NCBI GenBank assembly: GCA_964504655.1
Contig: CAZDFD010000003.1
Location: forward strand, 35,548 to 99,547
Length of the DNA: 64,000 nt
From: JANXAZ01 sp964504655
Lineage (GTDB): Bacteria > Pseudomonadota > Alphaproteobacteria > Geminicoccales > Geminicoccaceae
Direction: 5' to 3'
Part shown: in pieces, positions 26,459-35,475 of the stretch
How the letters are laid out: every line of letters starts with the position of its first letter
Numbering within the stretch: the first letter of the stretch is position 1
Notes under the pieces: model-generated
The model's database searches: none
What the model saw: the letters and a program-made list of their open reading frames with translations, nothing else
What the model was told of the DNA's origin: nothing
Made by a program: the position numbers and the translations under genes

Positions 26459-27868
26459 GTGACGGACATGATCGAGAATCGAACCTTCGAGGAGATCGCG
26501 ATCGGCGAGAGCGCGAGCCTCGAGAAGGCGATCACGCGCGAGGACATCGAACTCTACGCCGCCGTCTCGGGTGACGCCAATCCGACCCATCTGGACGAGG
26601 AGTTCGCGGCCAAGAGCCCGTTCAAGGGCGTGATCGCGCACGGCATGCTCACCGCCGGGCTGATCTCCAACCTGCTCGGCAACCGCCTGCCCGGACCGGG
26701 CACGATCTATCTGGGCCAGGACCTGCGCTTCCGCCGCCCGGTGCGCGCCGGCGACGTCGTCAAGGTGACCGTGACCGCCCGGGAGAAGCGCCCGGAGAGG
26801 AGCGTCGTGGTGTTCGACTGCCTGTGCGCCAACCAGCGCGGCGAGGCGGTCCTCACCGGCACCGCCGAGGTGATCGCGCCCCGGGAGAAGGTCCGCCGCG
26901 AGGCCGCGACCCTGCCCGAGATCACCGTCCACCGCCACGCCAAGTACGAGCGGCTGATCGAGCGCGCCGCCGAGATCCCGGCGGTCGCCTGCGCGGTCGC
27001 CCACCCCTGCGATGCGAGCTCGCTCCAGGGCGCGCTGGAGGCCACCGCCAAGGGCATGATCGTGCCGATCCTGGTCGGCCCCGTGGCCAGGATCCGCCGC
27101 ATCGCCGAGGCGGAGGGCGTCTCCCTCGACGGCGTCGAGCTGATCGACGTGCCGCACAGCCACGCCGCCGCCGCCAAGGCGGTCGAGCTCGTGCGCGCCG
27201 GCCGCGCCGAGCTCCTCATGAAGGGCTCGCTGCACACCGACGAGCTGATGGCCGAGGTCGTGGCGCGCGAGACCGGGCTTCGCACCGAGCGGCGCATCAG
27301 CCACGTCTTCATCATGGACGTGCCCACATATCCCGAGCCGCTGTTCATCAGCGATGCCGCGATCAACATCGCCCCCGACCTCGAGACCAAGCGCGACATC
27401 GTGCAGAACGCGATCGACCTGCACCGTGGCCTCGGCCTCGGCGAGCCGCGCGTGGCGATCGTCTCGGCGGTCGAGACCGTGACCCCCAAGATCCCCGGCA
27501 CGATCGAGGCCGCGGCCCTCTGCAAGATGGCCGAGCGCGGCCAGATCACCGGCGGGCTCCTGGACGGGCCCTTGGCGCTCGACAACGCGATCAGCCCGGA
27601 GGCGGCGCGGATCAAGGGCATCCGCTCGGAGGTGGCGGGCCGCGCCCAGATCCTGATCGTGCCCGACCTCGAGGCCGGCAACATGCTGGCCAAGAACCTG
27701 TCCTTCCTGGCCGGTGCCGACGCCGCCGGCGTGGTGCTCGGCGCGCGCGTCCCGATCGTCCTCACGAGCCGGGCCGACACGGTGCGCACCCGGCTCGCCT
27801 CGGCGGCGGTGGCCGCCCTCTACGCGCACGCCCGGCGCACCGCCCTCCCGGTCAAGGCGGCGGAGTAG
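26459..27868 (+). CDS. pta: Bifunctional enoyl-CoA hydratase (MaoC) / phosphate acetyltransferase
   Basis: 469-residue fusion. Residues about 10-140 form a MaoC-type (R)-specific hydratase (hot-dog) domain with the catalytic-type SGDANPTHLDEEFA and HGMLTAG segments. Residues about 155-465 form a PTA/PTB phosphotransacylase domain with SLHTDELMAEV, DAAINIAPDLETK and LDGPLALDNAIS. The second domain exchanges phosphate and CoA on short acyl groups. This fusion is common in Alphaproteobacteria and stands in front of acetate kinase, as here (6 bases apart). GTG at 26459. Related pta-ackA operons are phosphate-stress inducible in Sinorhizobium; only one weak TCAC half-site is seen upstream here. 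Confidence 0.92.
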   Translation: MTDMIENRTFEEIAIGESASLEKAITREDIELYAAVSGDANPTHLDEEFAAKSPFKGVIAHGMLTAGLISNLLGNRLPGPGTIYLGQDLRFRRPVRAGDVVKVTVTAREKRPERSVVVFDCLCANQRGEAVLTGTAEVIAPREKVRREAATLPEITVHRHAKYERLIERAAEIPAVACAVAHPCDASSLQGALEATAKGMIVPILVGPVARIRRIAEAEGVSLDGVELIDVPHSHAAAAKAVELVRAGRAELLMKGSLHTDELMAEVVARETGLRTERRISHVFIMDVPTYPEPLFISDAAINIAPDLETKRDIVQNAIDLHRGLGLGEPRVAIVSAVETVTPKIPGTIEAAALCKMAERGQITGGLLDGPLALDNAISPEAARIKGIRSEVAGRAQILIVPDLEAGNMLAKNLSFLAGADAAGVVLGARVPIVLTSRADTVRTRLASAAVAALYAHARRTALPVKAAE

Positions 27869-27874
27869 GCGGCC

Positions 27875-29068
27875 TTGGCCGACACCATCCTCGTCGTCAA
27901 CGCCGGCAGCTCGTCGATCAAGTTCGAGCTGTTCGAGGTCGGCCCGGGCGACCTCCTGACGAGCCGGCTCGAGGGCCAGATCGAGGGCATCGGGGTGCGG
28001 CCACGGCTGGTGGCCGCCGGAGCCGACGGCCGGAGCCTCGCCGACGAGCACTTCGAGGCCGCCCGGGTCGCCGACGTCGAGGCCGCCCAGGGCGTGGTCG
28101 GCGCCTGGCTCGAGCAGCGGCTCGAGCGGCCGCCGCTCGCGATCGGCCACCGCGTCGTGCACGGCGGGCCCGACTACGCCCGGCCGGTCCGGCTCGAAGC
28201 CCGCGTGCTGGCCGATCTCGAGCGACTCGTGCCGCTCGCACCCCTGCATCAGCCGAACAACCTGGCGCCGATCCGGGCACTCCTCCGCCGGAGCCCGGAG
28301 TTGCCGCAGGTCGCCTGCTTCGACACCGCCTTCCACCGTGGCCATCCGGAGCTCGCCGACCGTTTCGCCATCCCCGAGGCGCTGCACGCGGAGGGCATCC
28401 GCCGCTACGGCTTCCACGGCCTGTCCTACGAGTACGTCGCCGGTCGGCTGCCCGAGCTGGCACCCGAGCTCGCCCGCGGCCGGGTGATCGTCGCGCATCT
28501 GGGCTCGGGCTGCTCGATGTGCGCCCTGCGCGGCGGCCGCTCGATCGAGAGCACCATGGGCTTCACCGCGCTCGACGGGCTGCCGATGGGCACGCGGCCG
28601 GGCCAGCTCGACGCCGGCGTGGTGCTGCACCTGTTGACCGCCAAGGGCATGGACGCCGCTTCGATCGAGCGCTTCCTCTACCACGAGTGCGGGCTCAAGG
28701 GGCTCTCCGGCATCTCCAACGACGTCCGGGTCCTGCTCGCGAGCGACGATCCCCGCGCCAAGCGCGCGCTCGACTTCTTCACCTACAAGATCGCCCAGAT
28801 GACCGGCTGGCTGGCCGCCGCGCTCGAGGGTCTGGACGGCTTCGTGTTCACCGCCGGCATCGGCGAGAACGCGCCCACCGTGCGCGAGGCGGTGGCGCAC
28901 CGGCTGGGCTGGCTCGGCCTCCGCCTCGACCCCTACGCCAACGGCGCCGGGGAGACGGTGATTTCGACCCCGGGCTCGCGGGTGCAGGTCCTCGTGATCC
29001 CGACCGACGAGGAGCTGATGATCGCCCGCCACACGCTGCGCCTGCTGCGCGGCTCCACGGCCGGCTGA
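27875..29068 (+). CDS. ackA: Acetate/propionate kinase
   Basis: 397-residue ATP-dependent acetate kinase: VVNAGSSSIKFEL opening, HRVVHGG, the CFDTAFH loop with the catalytic aspartate, RYGFHGLSYEYV, HLGSGCSMCAL, and the C-terminal FTAGIGENAPTVRE signature. Converts acyl phosphate plus ADP to carboxylate plus ATP, taking its acyl phosphate from the phosphotransacylase encoded 6 bases upstream. TTG at 27875 is the only start that keeps the VVNAGS strand. Followed at 15 bases by fabI. Confidence 0.95.
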   Translation: MADTILVVNAGSSSIKFELFEVGPGDLLTSRLEGQIEGIGVRPRLVAAGADGRSLADEHFEAARVADVEAAQGVVGAWLEQRLERPPLAIGHRVVHGGPDYARPVRLEARVLADLERLVPLAPLHQPNNLAPIRALLRRSPELPQVACFDTAFHRGHPELADRFAIPEALHAEGIRRYGFHGLSYEYVAGRLPELAPELARGRVIVAHLGSGCSMCALRGGRSIESTMGFTALDGLPMGTRPGQLDAGVVLHLLTAKGMDAASIERFLYHECGLKGLSGISNDVRVLLASDDPRAKRALDFFTYKIAQMTGWLAAALEGLDGFVFTAGIGENAPTVREAVAHRLGWLGLRLDPYANGAGETVISTPGSRVQVLVIPTDEELMIARHTLRLLRGSTAG

Positions 29069-29082
29069 CAGGGGAGACCGTC

Positions 29083-29862
29083 GTGCTCGACCCCAAGCTC
29101 ACCACGCTCGCCGGCAAGCGCGGCCTCGTGACCGGCATCGCCAACGACCGCTCGATCGCCTGGGGCTGCGCCAAGGCGTTCCGCGGGCTGGGCGCCGAGC
29201 TCGCCGTCACCTACCTGAACGACAAGGCCAAGCCGTTCGTCGAGCCGCTCGCAGAGCGGCTCGAGTCGCCGATCCTGATGCCGCTCGACCTCCGGGTCGA
29301 GGGCCAGCTCGAGGCGGTGTTCGCGCGGCTCGAGAAGGACTGGGGCCGGCTCGACTTCCTGCTGCACTCGATCGCCTTCGCGCCGCGGGACGACCTCCAC
29401 GGCCGGGTGGTCGACTGCTCGCGGGACGGCTTCCTGCAGGCGATCGACATCTCCTGCTGGTCGTTCATCCACATGGCCAAGCTCGCCGAGCCATTGATGA
29501 CGGACGGCGGGGCACTGTTCTGCATGACCTATTACGGCTCGCAGATGGTGATCGAGAACTACGGCATCATGGGCCCGGTCAAGGCGGCGCTCGAGTGCGC
29601 GACCCGCTATCTCGCGGCCGAGCTCGGCCCCAAGGGGATCCGCGTGCACGCCATCTCGCCCGGGCCGCTCGAGACCCGCGCCGCCTCGGGCATCCCGGAG
29701 TTCGACGAGCTCCTGCACAAGGCGCAGGAGAAGGCACCGGTGCGCAGCCTGGTCTCGATCGACGATGTCGGCCTCGCCACCGCCTATCTGGCGACCGACG
29801 CCGCGCGCCTGATCACCGGCAATGTCGTCTATGTCGACGGCGGCTACCACATCATCGACTGA
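29083..29862 (+). CDS. fabI: Enoyl-[acyl-carrier-protein] reductase (FabI)
   Basis: 259-residue NADH-dependent reductase of fatty-acid synthesis. TGIANDRSIAWGCAK is the FabI nucleotide site, and the catalytic Tyr-x6-Lys is in ENYGIMGPVKAAL. ISPGPLETRAASGI and the C-terminal VYVDGGYHI complete the family pattern. GTG at 29083 with GGGGAG 6 bases before. The position behind pta-ackA suggests a second, operon-dedicated FabI copy acting on short-chain enoyl groups rather than the housekeeping enzyme, but no other copy can be seen in this window, so that is inference. Confidence 0.92.
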   Translation: MLDPKLTTLAGKRGLVTGIANDRSIAWGCAKAFRGLGAELAVTYLNDKAKPFVEPLAERLESPILMPLDLRVEGQLEAVFARLEKDWGRLDFLLHSIAFAPRDDLHGRVVDCSRDGFLQAIDISCWSFIHMAKLAEPLMTDGGALFCMTYYGSQMVIENYGIMGPVKAALECATRYLAAELGPKGIRVHAISPGPLETRAASGIPEFDELLHKAQEKAPVRSLVSIDDVGLATAYLATDAARLITGNVVYVDGGYHIID

Positions 29863-29892
29863 GCCGGCGGACCGGCTCGGGGGGAGACTCCG

Positions 29893-32112
29893 ATGGCTGA
29901 GAAGCGCCCGGCGGGTGGCGGGGTGGCGAACGACGGGCCGTTCGCCTGGGCCGAGCCCTGGGCCGGAGCCTGGGTCGACGCGGTCCAGCGCTCGATCCTG
30001 TTCCTGGACACGCTGCGCCGGCGCGGCAACGAGCACCTCGAGCACGTCGCCAAGCCGGTCCCGCACGTGCTCTCCTTCACGGGCAAGCTCGTGGTCGACG
30101 GCCGCACGCTCGCCCGACCGGTCAATTACGGGGTGGTCGCGATCGACCCGCCCGAGGGGGTCGAGATCGACCAGCGCAAGCGGCCGTTCGTGGTGGTCGA
30201 CCCGCGCGCCGGGCACGGGCCCGGGATCGGCGGGTTCAAGGCCGACAGCGAGATCGGCGTGGCGCTGCGGGCCGGCCATCCCTGCTACTTCGTGGGCTTC
30301 ACCCCCGAGCCGATGCCCGGCCAGACGATCCCGGACGTGCTCGAGGCCTGCGCGCTGTTCCTCGAGGCGGTGATCGCCCGCCACCCCGAGGCCGAGGGCC
30401 TGCCCTGCGTGGTCGGCAACTGCCAGGCGGGGTGGATGATGGCGATGCTGGCGGCGCTGCGGCCGGAGCTGTTCGGGCCGTTGATCCTGGCCGGCTCGCC
30501 GCTCTCCTACTGGGCCGGCGTGCACGGGGTGAACCCGATGCGCTACTCGGGCGGGCTCCTCGGCGGGAGCTGGCTCGCGGCACTCGCCTCCGACCTCGGC
30601 CACGGGCGGTTCGACGGCGCGCATCTGGTCGCCAACTTCGAGAGCCTGAACCCGGCCAACGCGCTCTGGACCAAGCAGTACGATCTCTGGTCCAAGATCG
30701 ACACCGAGGCGCCGCGCTATCTGGGATTCGAGCGCTGGTGGGGCGGCCACGTGCTGCTCAACGCCGAGGAGATCCAGTTCATCGTCGACGAGCTGTTCAT
30801 CGGCAACCGGCTGGCCACCGGCGAGATCGTCCTGGCGGACGGCCGGCGCATCGATCTGCGCGCCATCCGCTCGCCGGTCCTCTGCTTCTGCTCGAAGGGC
30901 GACGACATCACCCCGCCGCAGCAGGCGCTCGGGTGGATCACCGACCGCTACGAGCACGACCGGGACATCGTCGCCGCCGGGCAGACGATCGTCTACGCCA
31001 TCCACGACAGCGTCGGCCATCTGGGCATCTTCGTCTCCGGCAAGGTGGTCGGCAAGGAGCACCGCGAGTTCGCCTCCAACATCGACATGATCGACTGTCT
31101 GCCGCCCGGCCTCTACGAGGCGGTGATGCTCCGCAAGGACGAGCTGACCCCGAACCCCGAGCTGGTCGAGGGCGACTATGTCGTGCGCTTCGAGCGCCGC
31201 TCGCTCGACGACCTGCGGGCGCTCGGCGGCAACGACCTCGAGGACGAGCGCCGGTTCGCGGCGGTCGCCCGCCTCTCGGAGGTCAATCTCGGGCTCTACC
31301 GCCGCTTCCTGCAGCCCTACGTGCGGGCGATGGCGAGCGAGGAGAGCGCGTCGGCTCTGCGGGAGCTGCACCCCGCCCGCCTGCAGTACACCCTGTTCTC
31401 CGACCGCAACCCGTTCCTCCGCCCGATCGCCGAGCTCGCCGAGCGGGTCCGGGCCGAGCGCCGGCCGGCCGAACCGGGCGATCCCCTGGTCGCCGCCCGC
31501 GACCAGCTCGCGCGGGTCGTGGCGAGCGGCCTCGAGACCTGGGGCGAGCTGCGCGACCAGATGGTCGAGGCCACCTTCCACGCCGTCTACGGCTCGCCCC
31601 TCGTGCAGGCGTTGGCCGGGCTCGACGGGCGTGCGGCGCCGCCCCGGCGGCGGCCCGGGCGCGAGCCCGAGGAGGCGGCGCTGGTGCGCGAGCGGATCGC
31701 CCGGCTGCGCGAGCGGATCGGCGAGGGCGGCCTGCGCGAGGCGGTGATCCGCGCCGTGGTGTGGATCGGCATGGCCGACCGCCTCGCCGACGAGCGCGGC
31801 TTCGCGGTCGTGCGGGCGGTCCGCGAGAGCCTGCCGGACCGCCCACCCCTGGCCGCGTTCAAGGCCGCCCTGCGCGAGCAGTTCCTGATGATCCTGCTCG
31901 ACGAGGAGGCGGCGCTCGACGCCCTGCCGAGGCTGGTCGGGACGGCGCCGGAAGACCGCGCCCGGGCGCTCGAGGTGATCCGCAGGATCGCCGCCGCGCC
32001 GGGCGTCCCGGAGGGCTTGAAGGCGGAGCGGCTCGCGCGCATCGAGGCGATCTTCGCGCCGCCCGAGGAGCAGGAGCCCCGTGTCCGACGCGTGCAGGGA
32101 GGAAAGCGATGA
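29893..32112 (+). CDS. DUF3141 family protein, PHA-synthase-like alpha/beta hydrolase
   Basis: 739 residues in two parts. Residues about 60-400 form an alpha/beta-hydrolase resembling poly(3-hydroxyalkanoate) synthase: the lipase-like box VVGNCQAGWM with Cys177 as nucleophile, Asp in CSKGDDITPP (337/338) and His in DSVGHLGIF (376) give a PhaC-type triad. The C-terminal half is helical and charged and has no known function. GGGGGAG precedes the ATG. Located behind maoC-pta, ackA and fabI, all acting on short acyl-CoA species, so a role in hydroxyacyl polymer or acyl-CoA turnover is plausible. Its stop overlaps the next start (ATGA). Confidence 0.82.
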   Translation: MAEKRPAGGGVANDGPFAWAEPWAGAWVDAVQRSILFLDTLRRRGNEHLEHVAKPVPHVLSFTGKLVVDGRTLARPVNYGVVAIDPPEGVEIDQRKRPFVVVDPRAGHGPGIGGFKADSEIGVALRAGHPCYFVGFTPEPMPGQTIPDVLEACALFLEAVIARHPEAEGLPCVVGNCQAGWMMAMLAALRPELFGPLILAGSPLSYWAGVHGVNPMRYSGGLLGGSWLAALASDLGHGRFDGAHLVANFESLNPANALWTKQYDLWSKIDTEAPRYLGFERWWGGHVLLNAEEIQFIVDELFIGNRLATGEIVLADGRRIDLRAIRSPVLCFCSKGDDITPPQQALGWITDRYEHDRDIVAAGQTIVYAIHDSVGHLGIFVSGKVVGKEHREFASNIDMIDCLPPGLYEAVMLRKDELTPNPELVEGDYVVRFERRSLDDLRALGGNDLEDERRFAAVARLSEVNLGLYRRFLQPYVRAMASEESASALRELHPARLQYTLFSDRNPFLRPIAELAERVRAERRPAEPGDPLVAARDQLARVVASGLETWGELRDQMVEATFHAVYGSPLVQALAGLDGRAAPPRRRPGREPEEAALVRERIARLRERIGEGGLREAVIRAVVWIGMADRLADERGFAVVRAVRESLPDRPPLAAFKAALREQFLMILLDEEAALDALPRLVGTAPEDRARALEVIRRIAAAPGVPEGLKAERLARIEAIFAPPEEQEPRVRRVQGGKR

Positions 32113-32537
32113 GCGGACTGGTGACGCCGGCCGATCTCAAGCGGATCGCCGAGGAGCAGGAGACCGCGAAGCTGCAGGAGGCGCTCGAGCGCAAGCGCCG
32201 CCACGAGGAGGAGGAGCGCAGGTTCTACGAGGACTTCATGAGCCGCGAGCCGCAACCGGACGCGCTCGAGCGCTTCAACGCCGTCGTCTCGCGCGCCGCG
32301 GCGAGCGGCCTCAGCGAGGTCAAGGTGATGGAGTTCCCGGCCTCCTGGTGCACCGACGGCGGCCGGGCCATCAACAATTTCGAGGAGAGCTGGCCGGAGA
32401 CGCTGCAGGGCTGGGCAAAGAACGCCTACGCCTACTTCAAGCAGCATCTCGAGGGGTCGGGCTACAAGGTGCGCGCCCAGATCCTCAACTACCCGGACGG
32501 CAATTTGGGCACGGTCGGGATCTTCGTCTCGTGGTGA
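32109..32537 (+). CDS. Small conserved protein coupled to the DUF3141 gene
   Basis: 142 residues, family not recognised. The first 40 residues are a charged helix likely to form a coiled coil (LKRIAEEQETAKLQEALERK), followed by a short acidic linker and a globular part with VKVMEFPASWCTDGGRAINN and a C-terminal beta stretch VGIFVSW. No signal peptide or membrane segment, so cytoplasmic. It overlaps the DUF3141 stop by four bases (ATGA), which implies co-translation and a shared function. It is the last gene of the acyl-CoA operon that begins at the MaoC-Pta gene. Confidence 0.75.
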   Translation: MSGLVTPADLKRIAEEQETAKLQEALERKRRHEEEERRFYEDFMSREPQPDALERFNAVVSRAAASGLSEVKVMEFPASWCTDGGRAINNFEESWPETLQGWAKNAYAYFKQHLEGSGYKVRAQILNYPDGNLGTVGIFVSW

Positions 32538-32598
32538 GCCGGGCCGGACCGCCGCTGCCGGCGGCCGGCCGCCCGGCTCGGGCCGGGGCGGGCCGGGT

Positions 32599-33387
32599 GT
32601 GACGCTCGCCGACCGCATGCGGCCCGAGCCGGGCCGGCGGGTCCTCGTGACCGCCGGGGCCGCCGGCATCGGCCTCGCCGTCGCCCGCGCCTTCGCCGAG
32701 GTCGGCGCGCGCGTGCTCGTGTGCGACGTCGACGAGGCGGCCCTCGCGGCCCTCCCGTCCGAGCCGCCGGCGATCCGCGGCGTGCCCTGCGACGTGGCCG
32801 AGGAGGCGGAGGTCGCGCGGCTGTTCGGCGAGGTCGAGGCGTGGCTCGGCGGGCTCGACGTGCTGGTCAACAACGCCGGCATCGCCGGGCCGACCGGCGG
32901 CGTGGCGGAGATCGCCCCGGCCGACTGGCGGCGGACGCTGGACGTGAACATCACCGGAATGTTCCTCTGCACGAGGTTGGCCGTGCCCCTACTCCGCAAG
33001 GCGGAGGAGCCGGCGATCATCAACCTTTCGTCGGTGGCCGGCCGGCTCGGCTACGCCTATCGGACCCCCTACGCCGCCTCGAAATGGGCGGTCGTCGGGT
33101 TCACCTCGAGCCTCGCCAAGGAGCTCGGGCCCGAGGGCATCCGCGTCAACGCGCTGCTGCCCGGCGTGGTCCGGGGCGAGCGGATCGAGCGGGTGTTCGC
33201 CGAGCGCGCCCGCACGCTCGGCGTGCCGGTCGAGGAGGTGCGGCAGGGCTATCTCCAGAAGGTCTCGCTGCGGCGGATGGTCGAGCCCGAGGACATGGCC
33301 GCCATGGCCCTCTTCCTGTGCTCGCCCGCCGGCCGCCACGTGCACGGCCAGGCGCTCTCGATCTGCGGCAACGTCGAGACGATCTGA
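32599..33387 (+). CDS. SDR family oxidoreductase
   Basis: 262-residue classical short-chain dehydrogenase with an intact catalytic set: VNNAGIAGP, NLSSVAGRLG (Ser) and YAASKWAVVG (Tyr-x3-Lys). The nucleotide loop is TAGAAGIG instead of the common TGxxxGIG. The insert around GERIERVFAERARTLGVPVEEV resembles 3-hydroxybutyrate- or sugar-type dehydrogenases, but the substrate is not clear. GTG at 32599, 61 bases after the preceding gene, without a strong ribosome site. May belong to the same transcript as the acyl-CoA operon, in which case 3-hydroxyacyl chemistry would fit. Confidence 0.85.
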   Translation: MTLADRMRPEPGRRVLVTAGAAGIGLAVARAFAEVGARVLVCDVDEAALAALPSEPPAIRGVPCDVAEEAEVARLFGEVEAWLGGLDVLVNNAGIAGPTGGVAEIAPADWRRTLDVNITGMFLCTRLAVPLLRKAEEPAIINLSSVAGRLGYAYRTPYAASKWAVVGFTSSLAKELGPEGIRVNALLPGVVRGERIERVFAERARTLGVPVEEVRQGYLQKVSLRRMVEPEDMAAMALFLCSPAGRHVHGQALSICGNVETI

Positions 33388-33391
33388 GCCC

Positions 33392-34057
33392 TCAGACCGG
33401 CGCCGCCGGCCCGGCCCGAAAGCCCGTCGCGAGCAGGTAGATCTCCGAGGACTCGGCCCGCGTCGCCCGGGGCCGCAGCAGCCGATGGCCGGCGAACCGC
33501 GCCCGCACGCCCGGCAGGATCCTGGCCTCGGCACCCTTGAGCAGCTTGAGCAGGCAGGCGCCGCCCGGGGCGAGCGCGCGCCCGGCCAGATCGAGCACCG
33601 CCTCGGCCACCGCCTCCGAGCGCAGCCGGTCGACCTCGCGCACGCCCGTGGCGTTCGGCGCCACGTCCGAGAGCAGGAGGTCGGCCGGGCCGCCGAGCAG
33701 CTCCAGGAGGCGGGCCTCGATCCCGGGATCGGTGAAGTCGCCGCGGACGAGATCGGCACCCGGCAGCGGCTGCATCTCGAGCAGGTCGCAGGCCACCACC
33801 CGGCAGCCCTTCTGCAGGGCGTACTGGGTCCAGCTCCCGGGTGCGGCACCCAGGTCCAGGACCCGCAGCCCGCGGCGCAGCAGGCCGTGGCGGCGGTCGA
33901 TCTCCTCGAGCTTGAAGACCGAGCGGGCGCGGAAGCCGCGCCGGCGCGCCTCGGCCACGTAGGGATCGGCGAGCTGGCGGGCGAGCCAACGGGTCTGCCT
34001 GGCGGTCCGCCCGGCCCGCGGCCGCGGCCGCTCGCCGCCGCCGCGCGGCGCCCTCAT
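33392..34057 (-). CDS. rlmE: 23S rRNA 2'-O-ribose methyltransferase RlmE (FtsJ/RrmJ)
   Basis: 221-residue SAM-dependent methyltransferase that modifies U2552 of 23S rRNA. VLDLGAAPGSWTQYA is the SAM site, and the K-D-K-E catalytic tetrad is visible in SVFKLEEID, DVAPNATG, LLKLLKGAE and SSEIYLLATGF. The N-terminal basic stretch (RPRAGRTARQTRWLARQ) suits RNA binding. ATG at 34057 overlaps the stop of the Ppx/GppA gene (ATGA), a pairing common in Alphaproteobacteria. Confidence 0.93.
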   Translation of the reverse strand: MRAPRGGGERPRPRAGRTARQTRWLARQLADPYVAEARRRGFRARSVFKLEEIDRRHGLLRRGLRVLDLGAAPGSWTQYALQKGCRVVACDLLEMQPLPGADLVRGDFTDPGIEARLLELLGGPADLLLSDVAPNATGVREVDRLRSEAVAEAVLDLAGRALAPGGACLLKLLKGAEARILPGVRARFAGHRLLRPRATRAESSEIYLLATGFRAGPAAPV

Positions 34058-35094
34058 GCCGCGGCCTGGCCCCGGAGCGCGTCCCGGAGCGAGCCGCCCA
34101 TGAGCGCCGCCAGGATGCCCTCGCGCAGCCCGCGGTCGGCGACCCTCAGGCTCTCGACCGGGACCATCCGGTGCACCGCGTCGAGGATCGCGCAGCCGGC
34201 CACCACGAGGTCGGCCCGGCCCTGGCCGATGCAGGGATGCGCGGCGCGGGCGGCGTTGTCGATCGCACGCAGCCCCTCGGCCACGCTGCGGATCACCGCG
34301 AACGGCAGCCGCAGCCCGTCGACCTTGCTGCGGTCGTAGCGACGCAGGCCGATGTGCAGCGCCGCGAGCGTGGTGACCGTGCCCGAGGTTCCGAGCATCT
34401 CGACCGTGGCGCCGTTCAGGCCGGCGCAGAGCGGCCCGTCCCGGCCGAGCGCCCTGAGCCGGCCGTGCACGTGCTCGACCATCCGACCGTAGGTCGGCGG
34501 ATCGATGTCGCGGCCGTAGGTCTCGGCGAGCGTGACCACGCCCAGCGGCAGCGACAGGGCGGTGCCGGGCTCGTCGTCGGCGGGGTCCGCCCGCCGGTCG
34601 AGCCACAGCAGGTCGGTGGACCCGCCGCCGATGTCGACCACGAGGAGCTGGTCGGCCGCCGGGTCGGCCAGCGGCAGGCACCCCAGCATGGCCAGCCGCG
34701 CCTCCTCCTCGTGCGCCAGGATCTCGAGCTCGAGGCCGGTCACCCGCCGCACCCGGCGCAGGAAGTCGGCGCCGTTGGCGGCCCGCCTGCAGGCCTCGGT
34801 GGCGACGCAGCGGGCCGCCGCCACCCGGTGGCGGGCGATGATCCGGGCGCACACCTTGAGGGCTGCGAGCGTGCGCGCCATGGCCGGCTCGGACAGCCGC
34901 TCGCGCCGCGACAGCCCCTCGCCCAGCCGCACGATGCGCGAGAAGCTGTCGACCACGGTCGAGCCCTCGACCCCGACCTCGACCACGAGCAGCCGGCAAT
35001 TGTTGGTGCCGAGGTCGAGCGCCGCCAGCCGGTCGCCCGGCCTCGGGGCGAAGCGGCGCGCGGGAAGGGTGTCGGGCTCGGCCGTCGGGTGCAT
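34054..35094 (-). CDS. Ppx/GppA family exopolyphosphatase / guanosine pentaphosphatase
   Basis: 346 residues with the ASKHA actin-like fold: LAALDLGTNNCRLLVVE (phosphate loop 1), a VATEACRRAANGADF segment, VVDIGGGSTDLLW (phosphate loop 2) and EMLGTSGTVTTLAALH. It hydrolyses terminal phosphate from polyphosphate or pppGpp. The product lacks the extra C-terminal HD domain of long Ppx enzymes. Linked by overlap with rlmE. With ppk2 at the left of the window, it gives both a polyphosphate kinase and a phosphatase. Confidence 0.88.
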   Translation of the reverse strand: MHPTAEPDTLPARRFAPRPGDRLAALDLGTNNCRLLVVEVGVEGSTVVDSFSRIVRLGEGLSRRERLSEPAMARTLAALKVCARIIARHRVAAARCVATEACRRAANGADFLRRVRRVTGLELEILAHEEEARLAMLGCLPLADPAADQLLVVDIGGGSTDLLWLDRRADPADDEPGTALSLPLGVVTLAETYGRDIDPPTYGRMVEHVHGRLRALGRDGPLCAGLNGATVEMLGTSGTVTTLAALHIGLRRYDRSKVDGLRLPFAVIRSVAEGLRAIDNAARAAHPCIGQGRADLVVAGCAILDAVHRMVPVESLRVADRGLREGILAALMGGSLRDALRGQAAA

Positions 35095-35229
35095 GCTCGG
35101 GGCTGGTGGCTCGGATGGCGGCCGAGTCTATCGTTGCCTCGGGCGGGCGCAAGGAGCGCCGGCACGGGCCTTGCGGACGCGACCGCCGGTTGCTAACCGC
35201 CGCACGTGGCGAGGTGGGGGGAGCGGACC

Positions 35230-35472
35230 GTGACGAGCGAGCGGCTGATCGCGCAGAAGGCGCCCTACCGGGTCGAGCTGGTCGCCGGCGAGACCTACTG
35301 GTGGTGCGCCTGCGGCCGCAGCGCCAAGCAGCCCTTCTGCGACGGCTCGCACAAGGGCACCGGGCTCGCCCCGCTCAAGCACACGGCCGCGGCGAGCGGT
35401 CCCGCCTTCCTGTGCGGCTGCAAGCACACCCAGCGCTCGCCGCTCTGCGACGGCACCCACAAGAGCCTCTGA
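35230..35472 (+). CDS. CDGSH iron-sulfur domain protein
   Basis: 80-residue protein with two CDGSH-type 2Fe-2S sites: WCACGRSAKQPFCDGSHKG and CGCKHTQRSPLCDGTHKS, each with three Cys and one His. Tandem-domain CDGSH proteins are known in bacteria as redox or iron-sulfur handling proteins, of uncertain role. GTG at 35230 is preferred since GGGGGGAG lies 7 bases upstream; a GTG at 35206 would add 8 residues. Followed after 3 bases by a lipoprotein gene. Confidence 0.88.
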   Translation: MTSERLIAQKAPYRVELVAGETYWWCACGRSAKQPFCDGSHKGTGLAPLKHTAAASGPAFLCGCKHTQRSPLCDGTHKSL

Positions 35473-35475
35473 GCG

